From Chryseobacterium camelliae (GTDB taxonomy: Bacteria > Bacteroidota > Bacteroidia > Flavobacteriales > Weeksellaceae): a stretch of DNA of 64,000 bases. Location of the stretch: the NCBI RefSeq assembly GCF_002770595.1, contig NZ_CP022986.1:682001-746000 (forward strand), in the 5' to 3' direction. Of this stretch, positions 53,633-62,937 are shown one piece after another (within the stretch, counting starts at the first letter, position 1; each line of letters opens with the position of its first letter). The notes beneath the pieces were generated by a model. That model was not told the origin of the DNA, made no database searches, and saw nothing but the letters and a program-made list of their open reading frames with translations. The position numbers and the translations under genes are program-made.

Positions 53633-56035
53633 ATGTTAAAAAAACTAATTCCGGTACTTTTTATTTTAATATCTTCCAGTAACGTTTGCGCACAGGATAA
53701 GGCTGAGAAAGCTCTAGAAATATTTTCTGATAAATATCCCCAGGAAAAAGTACATCTTGTCTTTAATAAAAACAGTTATATTGCAGGTGAAAATTTATGG
53801 TTTAAATCATTTGTTTTCGAGGATTACAACCCATCTACTATTTCCACTTCTCTGTTTGTAGAACTGTATGATAACAACAAAACGTTAATCAGCAAAAAAT
53901 TAATCCCTTTAATTGACGGTGAAGGCAATGGAAGCTTCAAGTTACCCGATACTTTACAGGAAGGGATATATTACATAAGAGCATATACAACATGGATGGC
54001 CAATTTTAGTGAAGATTTTCAAGCTTTAAGGCAGATTGCACTATATAATCCATTATCTCCCGAAGGGCTTACTATTAATGATAACGCCCCATGGACAGCG
54101 GCTCTATTTCCCGAAAGCGGAACCTTTGTGGATGGCATTAATACAAAATTTTCAGTACGCCTGCAATCACCGGGAACAACTCCTTCTGAATGGAGCGGAT
54201 TCGTAGTTGAAGCCCGGAATCCTGACGTAAAACTAACATCCTTTAAGAGCTTCGACCAAAATGTAGGTTCTTTTTTCTTAACACCCAAATATGGTACGAA
54301 ATATCAGCTGATTGCTGAAGATACAAAAGGCAATAGACAGACAGTTGACTTCCCTGAAGTAATGGCTTCCGGAATCAACCTGCAGGTTAAGACTGACAAT
54401 GAAGCAGTAAAGTTTTGTTTAAAAAATAAAAATATAACTCCTGGAACTGTATATAAAGTTATCGGAACGATTAACAATCAAGTCGTATTTAAAGCCAGAT
54501 CATCAAAAATATTGGATCAGACATATTCCATACCTACTGAACAGCTGGTTAATGGGATTTTACAGCTTGCAGTATTTGATGAACAGGAAAATGTGGTAGC
54601 ACAGAGGCTTTGCTTTGTTCAACCTGATTTACTGAAAATAAAACGGCCGGCACTTTCCGCTTTGAGCCTGAATGAAACTCCGAGAGCTTCAAACACATTT
54701 GAAATCGCCCAGTTTTCTGATAATAAAGCCTATACTATTCTCGTACTGGATGGAAAATCTGAAAGCTCAGAAGATGAAAACAGTTTATTGAGCACCCTTT
54801 GGCTTGTTGGCGATATCACTTCAAAAATATATATGCCTTCACAGTATTTTACCAAAACTCATAATTCTGATGCATTGGATGCTCTTCTGATTTCGGAAAA
54901 ATGGAAAAGGTTTAACTGGAAAATGATTATGTCCGGAATATATCCTGTTATCCGCTATCAACCACAGCCTTACATTTCTTATAAAGGGAAAGTAACTGTA
55001 CAGGGAAAGCCTGTTTCCAATACGGATATGAATTTATTATTTGATAATCCAGGACAAGGTATAAAATTTTATCCCGTTAAAACTGATGCTAACGGATTTT
55101 TCACATTAAAAGGTCTGTATTTCGAGGATGCCATTAAGTTTTCGTACCAACTAAACGATGTAAAAGTTCCTAAAGAGCAGGTTCAGGTGATATTTCAGCC
55201 CGATTATGCTTTCGTACCTTTTAAAAGCAGCCTTCCAAAAAGTAGTTACACAGTAAAACAACGTACAATTACTGAAAAACCTGACAAACAAATACAAAGA
55301 TATGTTGAGGCTAAAAAATTCCAAAGTATCATCGGCGAAAAAGAAACTCTTATAGAGGAAGTAAAGCTAAAAGTAACAAGAAAAGATAAGACAAGAGAAC
55401 TCAATGAAAAGCTCAGCAGCCCATTATTCAAAAGTATCAATGAAACGGTATTTGACCTGGTAAATGACAACAATAACGCATCAAGCTCCATGAACATCCT
55501 TCAATGGCTTCAGGGAAGAGTGGCCGGACTGACCATAGAATCTAAGATGGGCAGTTACAGTCCGAAATTGAGAGGAAGTGCCGTAAATATCTACTTGGAT
55601 GAGATGGTGGTTGACCCTTCTTCGATCAGTTCTATCTCAACATCAGATATTGCTATGGTGAAAGTAATCAAAGGTACTTTTGCTGGCGGGTCTGGTGGTG
55701 GAAACGGGGCTATTGCTATTTATACGAAACGTGGTGGTACAACAGGATCACTTTCAGATGTATCGGCTCCTACCAAACTAAAAAGAATTACGTTAAACGG
55801 ATTTGATAAACAAGAACCTTTCTTAGTACCTGCTTACAATAATGATGTTTTCAAAACAGTTTCCGAGGATTTGCGTACGACTCTTTATTGGAATCCGTAT
55901 TTTTCACTACAGCCGAATGAAAAGGCAAAAGTCCAGTTTTTCAATAATGATGACAGTAAAGACTTTAAAGTGATCATAATAGGCTATGATGAAAAAGATT
56001 ATATGCCGATTTATTATAATGAAATCATTAAATAA
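53633..56035 (+). CDS. MG2-type/plug domain secreted protein (no TonB barrel)
   Basis: 800 residues with a signal peptide (cleavage near SSNVCAQ). The N-terminal part has an alpha-2-macroglobulin MG2-like pattern (KVHLVFNKNSYIAGENLWFKSFVF, SISTSLFVELYDNNKTLISKK, GEGNGSFKLPDTLQEGIYYIRAYT). A carboxypeptidase-like regulatory segment follows (~445-540). Near the C-terminus is a TonB plug-like domain (SMNILQWLQGRVAGLTIES ... LRGSAVNIYLDEMVVD ... AIAIYTKRG). A 22-strand barrel is missing, so it is not a transporter. This type is common in Bacteroidota; possibly an outer-membrane-associated scaffold or protease-trap relative. Confidence 0.82.
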   Translation: MLKKLIPVLFILISSSNVCAQDKAEKALEIFSDKYPQEKVHLVFNKNSYIAGENLWFKSFVFEDYNPSTISTSLFVELYDNNKTLISKKLIPLIDGEGNGSFKLPDTLQEGIYYIRAYTTWMANFSEDFQALRQIALYNPLSPEGLTINDNAPWTAALFPESGTFVDGINTKFSVRLQSPGTTPSEWSGFVVEARNPDVKLTSFKSFDQNVGSFFLTPKYGTKYQLIAEDTKGNRQTVDFPEVMASGINLQVKTDNEAVKFCLKNKNITPGTVYKVIGTINNQVVFKARSSKILDQTYSIPTEQLVNGILQLAVFDEQENVVAQRLCFVQPDLLKIKRPALSALSLNETPRASNTFEIAQFSDNKAYTILVLDGKSESSEDENSLLSTLWLVGDITSKIYMPSQYFTKTHNSDALDALLISEKWKRFNWKMIMSGIYPVIRYQPQPYISYKGKVTVQGKPVSNTDMNLLFDNPGQGIKFYPVKTDANGFFTLKGLYFEDAIKFSYQLNDVKVPKEQVQVIFQPDYAFVPFKSSLPKSSYTVKQRTITEKPDKQIQRYVEAKKFQSIIGEKETLIEEVKLKVTRKDKTRELNEKLSSPLFKSINETVFDLVNDNNNASSSMNILQWLQGRVAGLTIESKMGSYSPKLRGSAVNIYLDEMVVDPSSISSISTSDIAMVKVIKGTFAGGSGGGNGAIAIYTKRGGTTGSLSDVSAPTKLKRITLNGFDKQEPFLVPAYNNDVFKTVSEDLRTTLYWNPYFSLQPNEKAKVQFFNNDDSKDFKVIIIGYDEKDYMPIYYNEIIK

Positions 56036-56079
56036 TTTTAAAACAGATTAATGTAGTTTACAAAATTGAAAATCTAATA

Positions 56080-56108
56080 AAAAAACACCGCAAAAATGTG
56101 GTGTTTTT
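56080..56108 (+). terminator. Terminator after the MG2/plug gene
   Basis: AAAAACACC-g-CA / TG-t-GGTGTTTTT with an AAAA loop and a T-run. It lies before the true start of the Tex gene. Confidence 0.75.
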
Positions 56109-56166
56109 TATTAGATTACCGGATCTATTTATAAAAAGGATGTATTTTAGCCGCTTAATTTTTACC

Positions 56167-58290
56167 ATGACCGCCACAAGCTTTATACAACAATCCTTAT
56201 CGATATCTGAAAAAGGCATTCAGGCTACCCTGAAACTCTTATCCGAAGACTGTACCATCCCATTTATTTCCCGGTACCGGAAAGATGCTACAGGGAACCT
56301 TGATGAAACCCAGATCGAACAGATATCCAAGCTCAGCCAGCAGTTTGAGGACATTGTGAAACGCAAAGAAAGCATCCTGAAATCCATGGAGGAACAGAAT
56401 GTACTCAGTGATGACCTTCGTAAAAGGATACAGGACAGTTTCAGCCTGCAGGAGCTGGAAGACCTGTACCTGCCCTATAAAAAGAGAAGGAAGACGAGAG
56501 CTGATGCAGCCAAAGAAAAAGGACTGGAACCTTTAGCCAGGATCATCATGAGCCAGAAAGGCAATGACCTGATGTCACTGGCCGGAAAATACATCAATGA
56601 TCAGGTAACTTCCGAAGAGGAAGCCTTCCAGGGCGCACGCGATATTATGGCGGAATGGATCAATGAAAATATGTACGTCCGCAAGAACCTGCGCCGGATA
56701 TTCCAGCGTAAGGCGGTGATCTCATCCAAAGTTGTGAAGGCTAAACAGGAAGAGGAAGGAGCCCAGAAGTTTGCCCAGTATTTCGATTGGGGGGAACCAT
56801 TAGGCAAAATACCTTCCCACAGGCTTTTGGCCATGCTGAGAGCGGAATCCGAAGGCTTTGTGAAAGTCAATACGGGTATCGATAAGGAAGAAGCGATTGA
56901 CTTCATAGAACAGGCGGTTATCAAATCCAGGAATGAATGTTCGGAACAGATTGCTTTAGCCATCAAAGACAGCTATAAAAGGCTTCTGGAACCTGCCATT
57001 TCCAATGAAACCTTACAGGAGGCCAAAGAGAAAGCCGACCATAAAGCGATTGAAGTGTTTTCCGAAAACCTGAAACAGCTCCTTCTTGCACCACCCTTAG
57101 GAGAGAAAAGGATCCTTGCCATAGATCCGGGATACAAAAGCGGATGCAAAGTAGTCTGCCTGGATGAAAAGGGAGACCTGCTCCATAATGAAACCATCTA
57201 CCCTCACGCTCCGCAGCATGAGACGGGAATGGCCATCAAGAAAATACGCTCTATGGTCAATGCGTATAGTATTGAGGCCATCTCTATCGGAAACGGCACC
57301 GCCAGCCGCGAAACGGAATTCTTTATCAAAAAAATTGCATTCGACAGGCCGTTACAGGTCTTTGTGGTCTCGGAAGCCGGAGCATCCGTGTATTCAGCGA
57401 GCAGGATCGCACGGGAAGAGTTTCCGGGCTATGATGTGACGGTCCGTGGATCGGTATCGATCGGGAGAAGGCTGGCTGACCCGCTGGCTGAACTGGTAAA
57501 GATCGACGCGAAATCCATAGGGGTTGGGCAATACCAGCATGATGTGGATCAGGCCCAACTGAAAAGCGAACTGGATGCAACAGTTATGAAATGCGTCAAT
57601 GCTGTCGGGATCAATCTGAATACAGCCAGCAAATCATTGTTGTCATATGTTTCTGGAATCGGAGAAAAAATGGCCGAAAATATCGTGAACTATCGAAGTG
57701 AAAACGGAGCATTTGAAGACCGCAAGCAACTGAAGAAAGTTCCCAGGCTGGGCGAAAAAGCTTTTCAGCAGGCAGCTGCGTTTGTCAGGATCCCGGGAAG
57801 CAAAAACCCGCTGGATAATTCGGCTGTGCATCCCGAAGCTTATGGATTAGTGGAGAAAATGGCCCGGGATCTCGGCATCAAAACCCATGAGCTGATTGCC
57901 AATAAAGAGAAAATTGCAGCCGTTAAGCCGGAACATTATATAACTGAAACCATCGGTATCCTGGGCATCAGGGATATCCTGAAAGAACTTGAAAAACCAG
58001 GGCTTGATCCCAGGAAAGCTGCCAAAGTATTTGAATTTGACCCGAACGTAAAAAGCATTAAAGACCTTAAACCCGGTATGGTCCTGCCAGGGATCGTCAA
58101 CAACATTACGGCTTTCGGATGTTTTGTCGACCTTGGCATCAAAGAAAGCGGCCTGGTCCACATTTCCCAGCTAAAGGATGGTTTTGTATCCGATGTCAAT
58201 GAAGTGGTTACAATGCACCAGCATGTCCAGGTAAAAGTGACTGACATCGATGAAGCCAGGAAGAGGATCCAGCTGAGCATGATTTTATGA
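56167..58290 (+). CDS. Tex family RNA-binding transcription accessory protein
   Basis: 707 residues from MTATSFIQQ; the longer frame starting at 56098 would begin inside the terminator just upstream. Domain order as in Tex: N-terminal helical region (SISEKGIQATLKLLSED...), YqgF/RNase-H-like domain (RILAIDPGYKSGCKVVCLD at ~325-345), helix-hairpin-helix (NTASKSLLSYVSGIGEKMAENI, ~505-530) and a C-terminal S1 RNA-binding domain (GMVLPGIVNNITAFGCFVDLGIKESGLVHISQL). Binds RNA and RNA polymerase; role in transcription elongation or RNA quality control. Confidence 0.95.
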   Translation: MTATSFIQQSLSISEKGIQATLKLLSEDCTIPFISRYRKDATGNLDETQIEQISKLSQQFEDIVKRKESILKSMEEQNVLSDDLRKRIQDSFSLQELEDLYLPYKKRRKTRADAAKEKGLEPLARIIMSQKGNDLMSLAGKYINDQVTSEEEAFQGARDIMAEWINENMYVRKNLRRIFQRKAVISSKVVKAKQEEEGAQKFAQYFDWGEPLGKIPSHRLLAMLRAESEGFVKVNTGIDKEEAIDFIEQAVIKSRNECSEQIALAIKDSYKRLLEPAISNETLQEAKEKADHKAIEVFSENLKQLLLAPPLGEKRILAIDPGYKSGCKVVCLDEKGDLLHNETIYPHAPQHETGMAIKKIRSMVNAYSIEAISIGNGTASRETEFFIKKIAFDRPLQVFVVSEAGASVYSASRIAREEFPGYDVTVRGSVSIGRRLADPLAELVKIDAKSIGVGQYQHDVDQAQLKSELDATVMKCVNAVGINLNTASKSLLSYVSGIGEKMAENIVNYRSENGAFEDRKQLKKVPRLGEKAFQQAAAFVRIPGSKNPLDNSAVHPEAYGLVEKMARDLGIKTHELIANKEKIAAVKPEHYITETIGILGIRDILKELEKPGLDPRKAAKVFEFDPNVKSIKDLKPGMVLPGIVNNITAFGCFVDLGIKESGLVHISQLKDGFVSDVNEVVTMHQHVQVKVTDIDEARKRIQLSMIL

Positions 58291-58361
58291 CATTGATGTA
58301 TAAAGCGGGAGATTAAATTTATAGAATTATATAAAATTTCAACCCGGTCATTATTTAAACA

Positions 58362-58384
58362 ACAAAGCCGGCTTAGCAGCCGGC
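58362..58384 (-). terminator. Terminator after the histone-H1-like gene
   Basis: Minus strand AGCCGGCT-gcta-AGCCGGCT then TTTGTTG. It sits 8 bp past the stop codon. Confidence 0.75.
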
Positions 58385-58391
58385 TCCATTA

Positions 58392-58568
58392 TTATTTTTT
58401 AGACTCCTCAACAGAAACTTTTCTGAAATCCTTGAACAGTTTGCTAAGTTCTAAAGCTGACTTACGGGCTCTTGTCCCTGCTGCTTTATTTCCTTTTTCA
58501 GCCTGTTGGTTAGCTTCAGTGGTAAAAGCTTCAAATTCCGCATTGATTTTTTCAATTAATTCTTTCAT
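58392..58568 (-). CDS. Histone H1-like (Hc1-type) small basic protein
   Basis: 58 residues: MKELIEKINAEFEAFTTEAN, then EKGNKAAGTRARKSALELSKL and FKDFRKVSVEESKK. It has the Hc1/H1-like pattern seen across Bacteroidota, where such a short basic helical protein binds DNA and condenses the nucleoid. The start is fixed by a perfect TATATTTG -7 box 21 bp upstream. Monocistronic, with its own terminator. Confidence 0.85.
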   Translation of the reverse strand: MKELIEKINAEFEAFTTEANQQAEKGNKAAGTRARKSALELSKLFKDFRKVSVEESKK

Positions 58569-58588
58569 TATTTATAAAATTTAGGCTG

Positions 58589-58596
58589 CAAATATA
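58589..58596 (-). promoter_or_regulatory. -7 box of the histone-H1-like gene
   Basis: Minus strand TATATTTG, perfect TAnnTTTG, 21 bp before the ATG at 58568. Confidence 0.6.
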
Positions 58597-58914
58597 GGTT
58601 TTATGGTGATTCCAGCCTAATAGTAGAGGGAAAATTTAGTATAATTAATAAAATTTAATGCATGATCAGGGCTGTTTCTGACAAAGTGCAGGATTATCAC
58701 CCATCCTAACCGCTCAAAACTGCAAAAGAATCATAATTTTTAACAGAACCACTTCGATCCTGATTTGTCATCTTAAAAAGTATTCCCTGTCTTTTAACAG
58801 ATTGTGCACAACATATCTGTTATGTTAAAACTGAGTTCATATCATAAAAACAAAACCATCATAAATTACTGAAACCGGCCATTTCTTAAAATAATATTAA
58901 AAGTAATTTTTACC
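58597..58914. other. Gene-free stretch upstream of the histone-H1-like gene and small RNA
   Basis: About 320 bp, AT-rich. I see no gene, repeat or hairpin of note. Confidence 0.4.
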
Positions 58915-59012
58915 ATATCTATGGCACAATTTTGACTGATATCAAATCACTCATGTTTAATTTGAGTTTTCATGGTTATTAGTTTTTATCCCCGGCCCAC
59001 CCGGGGATTTTT
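58915..59012 (+). ncRNA. Candidate small RNA with sigma-54-like promoter and own terminator
   Basis: TGGCAC at 58922 is followed at the right distance by a TTGA, close to the sigma-54 pattern TGGCAC-N5-TTGC though the second GC is GA. Sixty bases on, TCCCCGG / CCGGGGA (5-nt loop) and TTTTT form a textbook terminator ending at 59012. The ~75-nt transcript would hold a nine-codon reading frame (ATG...TAG, 58953-58982) but no protein-like gene. The facing genes on both sides do not need this terminator. Confidence 0.45.
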
Positions 59013-59253
59013 CTATGCATATGATTGGTTGGAATATATACGAAAGCATATATGAGAACCTCTAATTGATTGTCCATATAAATATTGCACAAACCTGAAT
59101 ACCATTCAGAAGTAAGGGATAACTTATCATACGAAATCAGCTATAATAGCAGATGATGCAGTAAAGGCATCACAGAAATTTTTCTGTCGAATAATAGATC
59201 AGGGGAATTTAATAGAACAGTCGGGATGACTTAAAATATTTCCACTATGGGCA
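59013..59253. other. Gene-free 240-bp stretch
   Basis: AT-rich spacer between the candidate small RNA and the CinA-domain gene. Nothing recognisable. Confidence 0.4.
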
Positions 59254-59832
59254 TCAAACCGCTTCCTGGTCAAGTTTTATTTTATCGAGCTCCAGCTTGA
59301 AACATCCTAGGATGAATTCACTGTAATAAAGCTGTGCCTTTAGTGGAAGAGTTCTGGAATGCAGATCTAATTTTTCCGAAACGATAATTTTTCCATGACG
59401 TGATATGGAAAAGAATGCATAAAGCTTATTCTGGGATTCTTTAACAGGAACCGTATAGCCTGTTACCGCAACTGACCAGTCGCTCTCATATCTGGATGCT
59501 ACCTCCAGAGCCATTTCTTCTACAATATTCGGGGATACCCCGTTACAGAATGAGGCTTCTTCATCGCTGATATGGAAGAGGCTGATGTTTTCTTCAAGCG
59601 TGTAGGCCGTCATTCCCCCTTTGAAAAAACGGGCCGCATCCTTCACCTGAGAAAAGGAAAACTGTAAAAAACCTGAAGTAACGCTTTCCGCGACAGAAAC
59701 CGTTTCATTCAATGCAATCAGCTCATCCCCTATGAATTCCAGAAGGTTCTGAAGCTCCACAAGAAAATGAACAAATGATTTCACATGAATCTGTTCAATA
59801 GTTAGATCTATTTTTGAAGGTTTTAAAATCAT
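59254..59832 (-). CDS. CinA C-terminal domain protein (nicotinamide-nucleotide amidohydrolase type)
   Basis: 192 residues. The domain pattern is clear: VSVAESVTSGFLQFSFSQV, then FFKGGMTAYTLEENISLF, VSPNIVEEMALEVASRYESDWSVAVTGYTVP. In standalone form such proteins (PncC type) deamidate nicotinamide mononucleotide to recycle it for NAD synthesis. The N-terminal ~45 residues are helical and not part of the domain. Catalytic Ser in AESVTSG is present. Monocistronic. Confidence 0.87.
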   Translation of the reverse strand: MILKPSKIDLTIEQIHVKSFVHFLVELQNLLEFIGDELIALNETVSVAESVTSGFLQFSFSQVKDAARFFKGGMTAYTLEENISLFHISDEEASFCNGVSPNIVEEMALEVASRYESDWSVAVTGYTVPVKESQNKLYAFFSISRHGKIIVSEKLDLHSRTLPLKAQLYYSEFILGCFKLELDKIKLDQEAV

Positions 59833-60074
59833 ACAGCAAACGTTTTATTGTACCCTTTCTTTTTCATTTGACGTTCTCCATATTCCAGTTACAATATCCT
59901 GCAGATAGTTAACAGATGAGAAATATATCTATTTGTGTTAGTGTTGTAGAGCACCATCTAAAATCAAGCCATTATTTGCTAAAAAATAAATATTTATAAG
60001 GTTGGTAAACAACTGTTACCGATCAGCTTAGCAATCATATCACGGAGCGGTATGTATGCAGAAGTCATCAAATC
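59833..60074. other. Gene-free 240-bp stretch
   Basis: AT-rich, nothing recognisable except the probable promoter of the CinA-domain gene on the minus strand. Confidence 0.4.
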
Positions 60075-60242
60075 TTAAATTTTGAGTTTTTTCCGGATGC
60101 TCACAGAATGAATGAGCTGGGTAATGATCACAATGACCAAAGGAACTGTGATAATCATTAAAATATCGGATATGCATTGTAATGTTAATGGGTCTATATG
60201 GAATGGCTCTATGCCTTGCATGGGAATAATCATGGGTTTCAT
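60075..60242 (-). CDS. Small single-helix membrane protein, uncertain
   Basis: About 55 residues from MKPMIIPMQG, with one hydrophobic helix (ILMIITVPLVIVIITQLIHSV) and a basic end. No family recognised. A longer frame starts at 60356 but its first part is atypical. Its existence as a gene is uncertain. Confidence 0.4.
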   Translation of the reverse strand: MKPMIIPMQGIEPFHIDPLTLQCISDILMIITVPLVIVIITQLIHSVSIRKKLKI

Positions 60243-60432
60243 CACTTTTACTTTCTTTATTTTCTTATATCTGTAAATCAAAATATCCGCCAAAATATTT
60301 TTTAACAGATGATTGTTTGTATAATGATGATATAAAAACCGATTAACCGGTGTCAAATTATACCTGATGAAAGATTTAAAAAACGTTTAACAAAATCAAA
60401 CCTCCTGCCACCCTGCTGTCACTACCCTCCGT

Positions 60433-60440
60433 TACCTTTG
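60433..60440 (+). promoter_or_regulatory. -7 box of the VOC gene
   Basis: TACCTTTG, a perfect TAnnTTTG match, 15 bp before the ATG at 60456. Confidence 0.5.
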
Positions 60441-60455
60441 AGGAAATTTAAAATT

Positions 60456-60881
60456 ATGAATATGAATTTAGTGTCCATACGACTCATCACAGCAGATATT
60501 GATGCACTGGTATCATTTTATGAGCAGATCACCGGAATATCAGCCATCAGATATACTCCTGATTTTGCTGAGTTACAAACGCCGACTGCTACGCTTGCCA
60601 TCGGAAGTACAAGAACGGTGCAATTTTTTGGTGGTGGATCTACTGCTGTGCCTGCTGAAAACCGGACGGCTATCATAGAGTTCCTGGTCAGTGATGTAGA
60701 ACACATTTTCGGACAACTGGAAGAATTTTTGATTCCTTATCTGATACAAAAGCCTACGGTGATGCCCTGGGGAAATCAATCGCTGCTGTTCAGGGATCCG
60801 GATGGTAACCTGGTCAACTTCTTTACTCCTATAACAGAAGCGGCTGCTGAAAAATTCAGGCATTATAGCAAAACAAAGTAA
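60456..60881 (+). CDS. VOC family (glyoxalase/bleomycin-resistance) protein
   Basis: About 141 residues from MNMNLVSIRL. The two beta-alpha-beta-beta-beta units of the vicinal-oxygen-chelate fold are visible: IRLITADIDALVSFYEQITG...FAELQTPTATLAIG and AIIEFLVSDVEHIFGQLEE...SLLFRDPDGNLVNFFTP. The metal-ligand pattern is incomplete (no clear His at the first position), so substrate and activity cannot be given. Such proteins often act in stress or antibiotic resistance. Monocistronic; terminator follows. Confidence 0.88.
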   Translation: MNMNLVSIRLITADIDALVSFYEQITGISAIRYTPDFAELQTPTATLAIGSTRTVQFFGGGSTAVPAENRTAIIEFLVSDVEHIFGQLEEFLIPYLIQKPTVMPWGNQSLLFRDPDGNLVNFFTPITEAAAEKFRHYSKTK

Positions 60882-60904
60882 TTTTCCTGTTATATGTACC
60901 CAAC

Positions 60905-60937
60905 AAAACAATCTGCTGTACCAAAGCAGATTGTTTT
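60905..60937. terminator. Bidirectional terminator
   Basis: AAAACAATCTGCT / AGCAGATTGTTTT, 13-bp perfect stem, 7-nt loop, between the convergent VOC and ASCH-like genes. Confidence 0.88.
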
Positions 60938-60975
60938 ATAAGCAGATATGATTGTATGATATCAGACGGATGATC

Positions 60976-61572
60976 TTACTTTTTATTTTTACTTCCCGTA
61001 AGCTTATTCAGGTATTCATTTCCCAAAGGAGATAGCTCATAACCGATCGTATGGCTTATGGTCAGACCCATATTTTTCAGTTTCCGGATATTAATCTTCA
61101 GCCATTCTTTTTCAAAACCGGTCAGGTTCGCAATACCGGCAGCAGGGAGATGGGGATGATCTTTGATACGTAATAAAACCTGATTTGTCCAGGGCCCATT
61201 CTTGCTGTACTGATCCAGACGTTTTAATTTTGTCGTGACCTCTTCCAACTGCTCAGCCGAGAGTTCTGCCTGCTCCCTGAGTTTAATCCGTGGGTCTTCG
61301 GAATGATAATGGAGGGATATCTTAAAAATTTCACCTTCATGGTTATGAGGAAACGATTTCAACAGCTGTTCTTTATCCGTGAATCCTGCCTGTTGCGCAT
61401 CTTTATCTGTAATGTCATTTTCGTTAACCGTTTCAATGTTGTCAATTCCCAATAACCCGACAGATGTGTTTAAGAGGCTCCCCTTTTTAACGGATGCCTT
61501 TTGCCACTTACGGAATGCCAGTGTAATTTTTCCTGCTCTGATTCCCTTCAAATGTACTCCTTTGAAAAGCAT
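60976..61572 (-). CDS. ASCH-like domain protein with winged-helix end
   Basis: 198 residues. The first ~75 (MLFKGVHLKGIRAGKITLAFRKW, GSLLNTSVGLLGIDNIETV, TDKDAQQAGFTDKEQL) look like an ASCH/PUA-related RNA-binding fold. The rest is helical with a winged-helix-like pattern (HPHLPAAGIANLTGFEKEWLKINIRKLKNMGL). ASCH proteins are linked to RNA processing or translation regulation. Function of this one is not known. Confidence 0.72.
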   Translation of the reverse strand: MLFKGVHLKGIRAGKITLAFRKWQKASVKKGSLLNTSVGLLGIDNIETVNENDITDKDAQQAGFTDKEQLLKSFPHNHEGEIFKISLHYHSEDPRIKLREQAELSAEQLEEVTTKLKRLDQYSKNGPWTNQVLLRIKDHPHLPAAGIANLTGFEKEWLKINIRKLKNMGLTISHTIGYELSPLGNEYLNKLTGSKNKK

Positions 61573-61657
61573 AAATATATTTTTTGTTTAAATCAGATTG
61601 ATACGGACATCATTTCCAAGGCTCCGGCCATACTGCCGGATGAATACTACAGGCCTC

Positions 61658-62800
61658 TTATGGCAAACTTATGCTGCGCTCTTTGCTGCTATTGACCACA
61701 GGATTGGCATACATACCGAGAAAACTCTTCTTCAGTTCTGCATCTGAGCTGTCGATCCGCATTTCAAGGCGGCGCTCAAACAGCTGTTTTTCTTCCTCCG
61801 TATAATGTCCTGAATACTGATCCGTATTATTGAGCAAATCAAAAGCAATGTAATTCGTCGGCCAGAGCCTGTAATGCTGAATAATAGAATGGTCTATCAG
61901 TTTTGCAATCGCCTGGAGCTGCTTATTTTTACTTTCGGATGCACAGGCCAGCTGATCAAACTCTGATTCCAGGACCTTACCGGCATGCAGATGGATGCGT
62001 TTTTTCTGGCCCAGGATTCCGCTCAGCATGGTTTTAAAATCTTCATCACTGCTTTTGATGTAGACTTCATTTTTGGATTTGGCCATAATCTGCGGCATTT
62101 TAAGCGCATCAGTGGGATCATATTCATATGAAATGGAAAGGGGAACAATTTTGAGCTTTTTGAAAAACTCAGGAAGCGGCTCCCCTTCTGCCGCCATTGC
62201 CAGCATCTTTAAGACGCCCTGCTGTGTTGCATCATTACCGTCTTTGGTACGGCCTTCCCGCTGGGCGATCCAGACAGAACGGTTTTCGGAATGCAGCAGA
62301 TAGTCTATATATTCTGACATCAGTTTGGAGCTTTCCAGCTGTTCCCGCACGGATAAGCCGCGCTGGACTAAAAAGTTCCGGTTCAGTTTCGCCAGCACAT
62401 GCAGGAAGGTCTTCTGAACAAGATTATCTCCGATAGCGGAAGAAGTCATGATCAGTCCTTTATCCAGCAGGACAAGGTTCAGCAATGAAGTGTCCAGGAC
62501 AATATCCCGGTGATTGGAGATGAACAGGTAAGCGGTATTTTTATCCAGCTGATCAAATCCTGATGTTGACAAACCTTCCGAACTCTGGCGGATGATCTGC
62601 CGTACGGTCTGTGCTATAAAACGATGCTGGAAATCGCTTATGGAATGGATGTCTTTAAACTGATTTAGCCAAAATTCTTCTTCTTTACCCGGAAACGTGA
62701 ACTGCATCAGTGTTTTCATCATCGGATGCCTTGCTATACTGTTTAAAGCATTATTCACTTCATGATCATCATAAGGCCTGATCTCATCGAATTTCGACAT
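61658..62800 (-). CDS. Acyltransferase, glycerol-3-phosphate/lysophosphatidate type
   Basis: 380 residues with the acyltransferase signature NHRDIVLDTSLL (residues ~95-106, HxxxxD) and a later IAQREGRTKDGNDATQQG block (acyl-CoA or acyl-ACP binding, about 180). The arrangement (helical N-terminal part, central acyltransferase domain, helical end) resembles membrane-associated PlsB/GPAT relatives more than small PlsC enzymes. It should acylate a glycerophosphate or related lipid at the inner membrane. Confidence 0.85.
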   Translation of the reverse strand: MSKFDEIRPYDDHEVNNALNSIARHPMMKTLMQFTFPGKEEEFWLNQFKDIHSISDFQHRFIAQTVRQIIRQSSEGLSTSGFDQLDKNTAYLFISNHRDIVLDTSLLNLVLLDKGLIMTSSAIGDNLVQKTFLHVLAKLNRNFLVQRGLSVREQLESSKLMSEYIDYLLHSENRSVWIAQREGRTKDGNDATQQGVLKMLAMAAEGEPLPEFFKKLKIVPLSISYEYDPTDALKMPQIMAKSKNEVYIKSSDEDFKTMLSGILGQKKRIHLHAGKVLESEFDQLACASESKNKQLQAIAKLIDHSIIQHYRLWPTNYIAFDLLNNTDQYSGHYTEEEKQLFERRLEMRIDSSDAELKKSFLGMYANPVVNSSKERSISLP

Positions 62801-62937
62801 AGTTATATTTAAAAATTAAATGGTTTGTAAAATAACAAAAATTTTGCCGGGTATGCTGCCTAATTTATATTTTAATTATGTATCGAACTACGGTTGTTTT
62901 TTATCACCTCAGATGCATCACATGTACTGATATAAAT
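62801..62937. other. 137-bp spacer
   Basis: AT-rich, holds the probable promoter of the acyltransferase gene. Confidence 0.35.
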
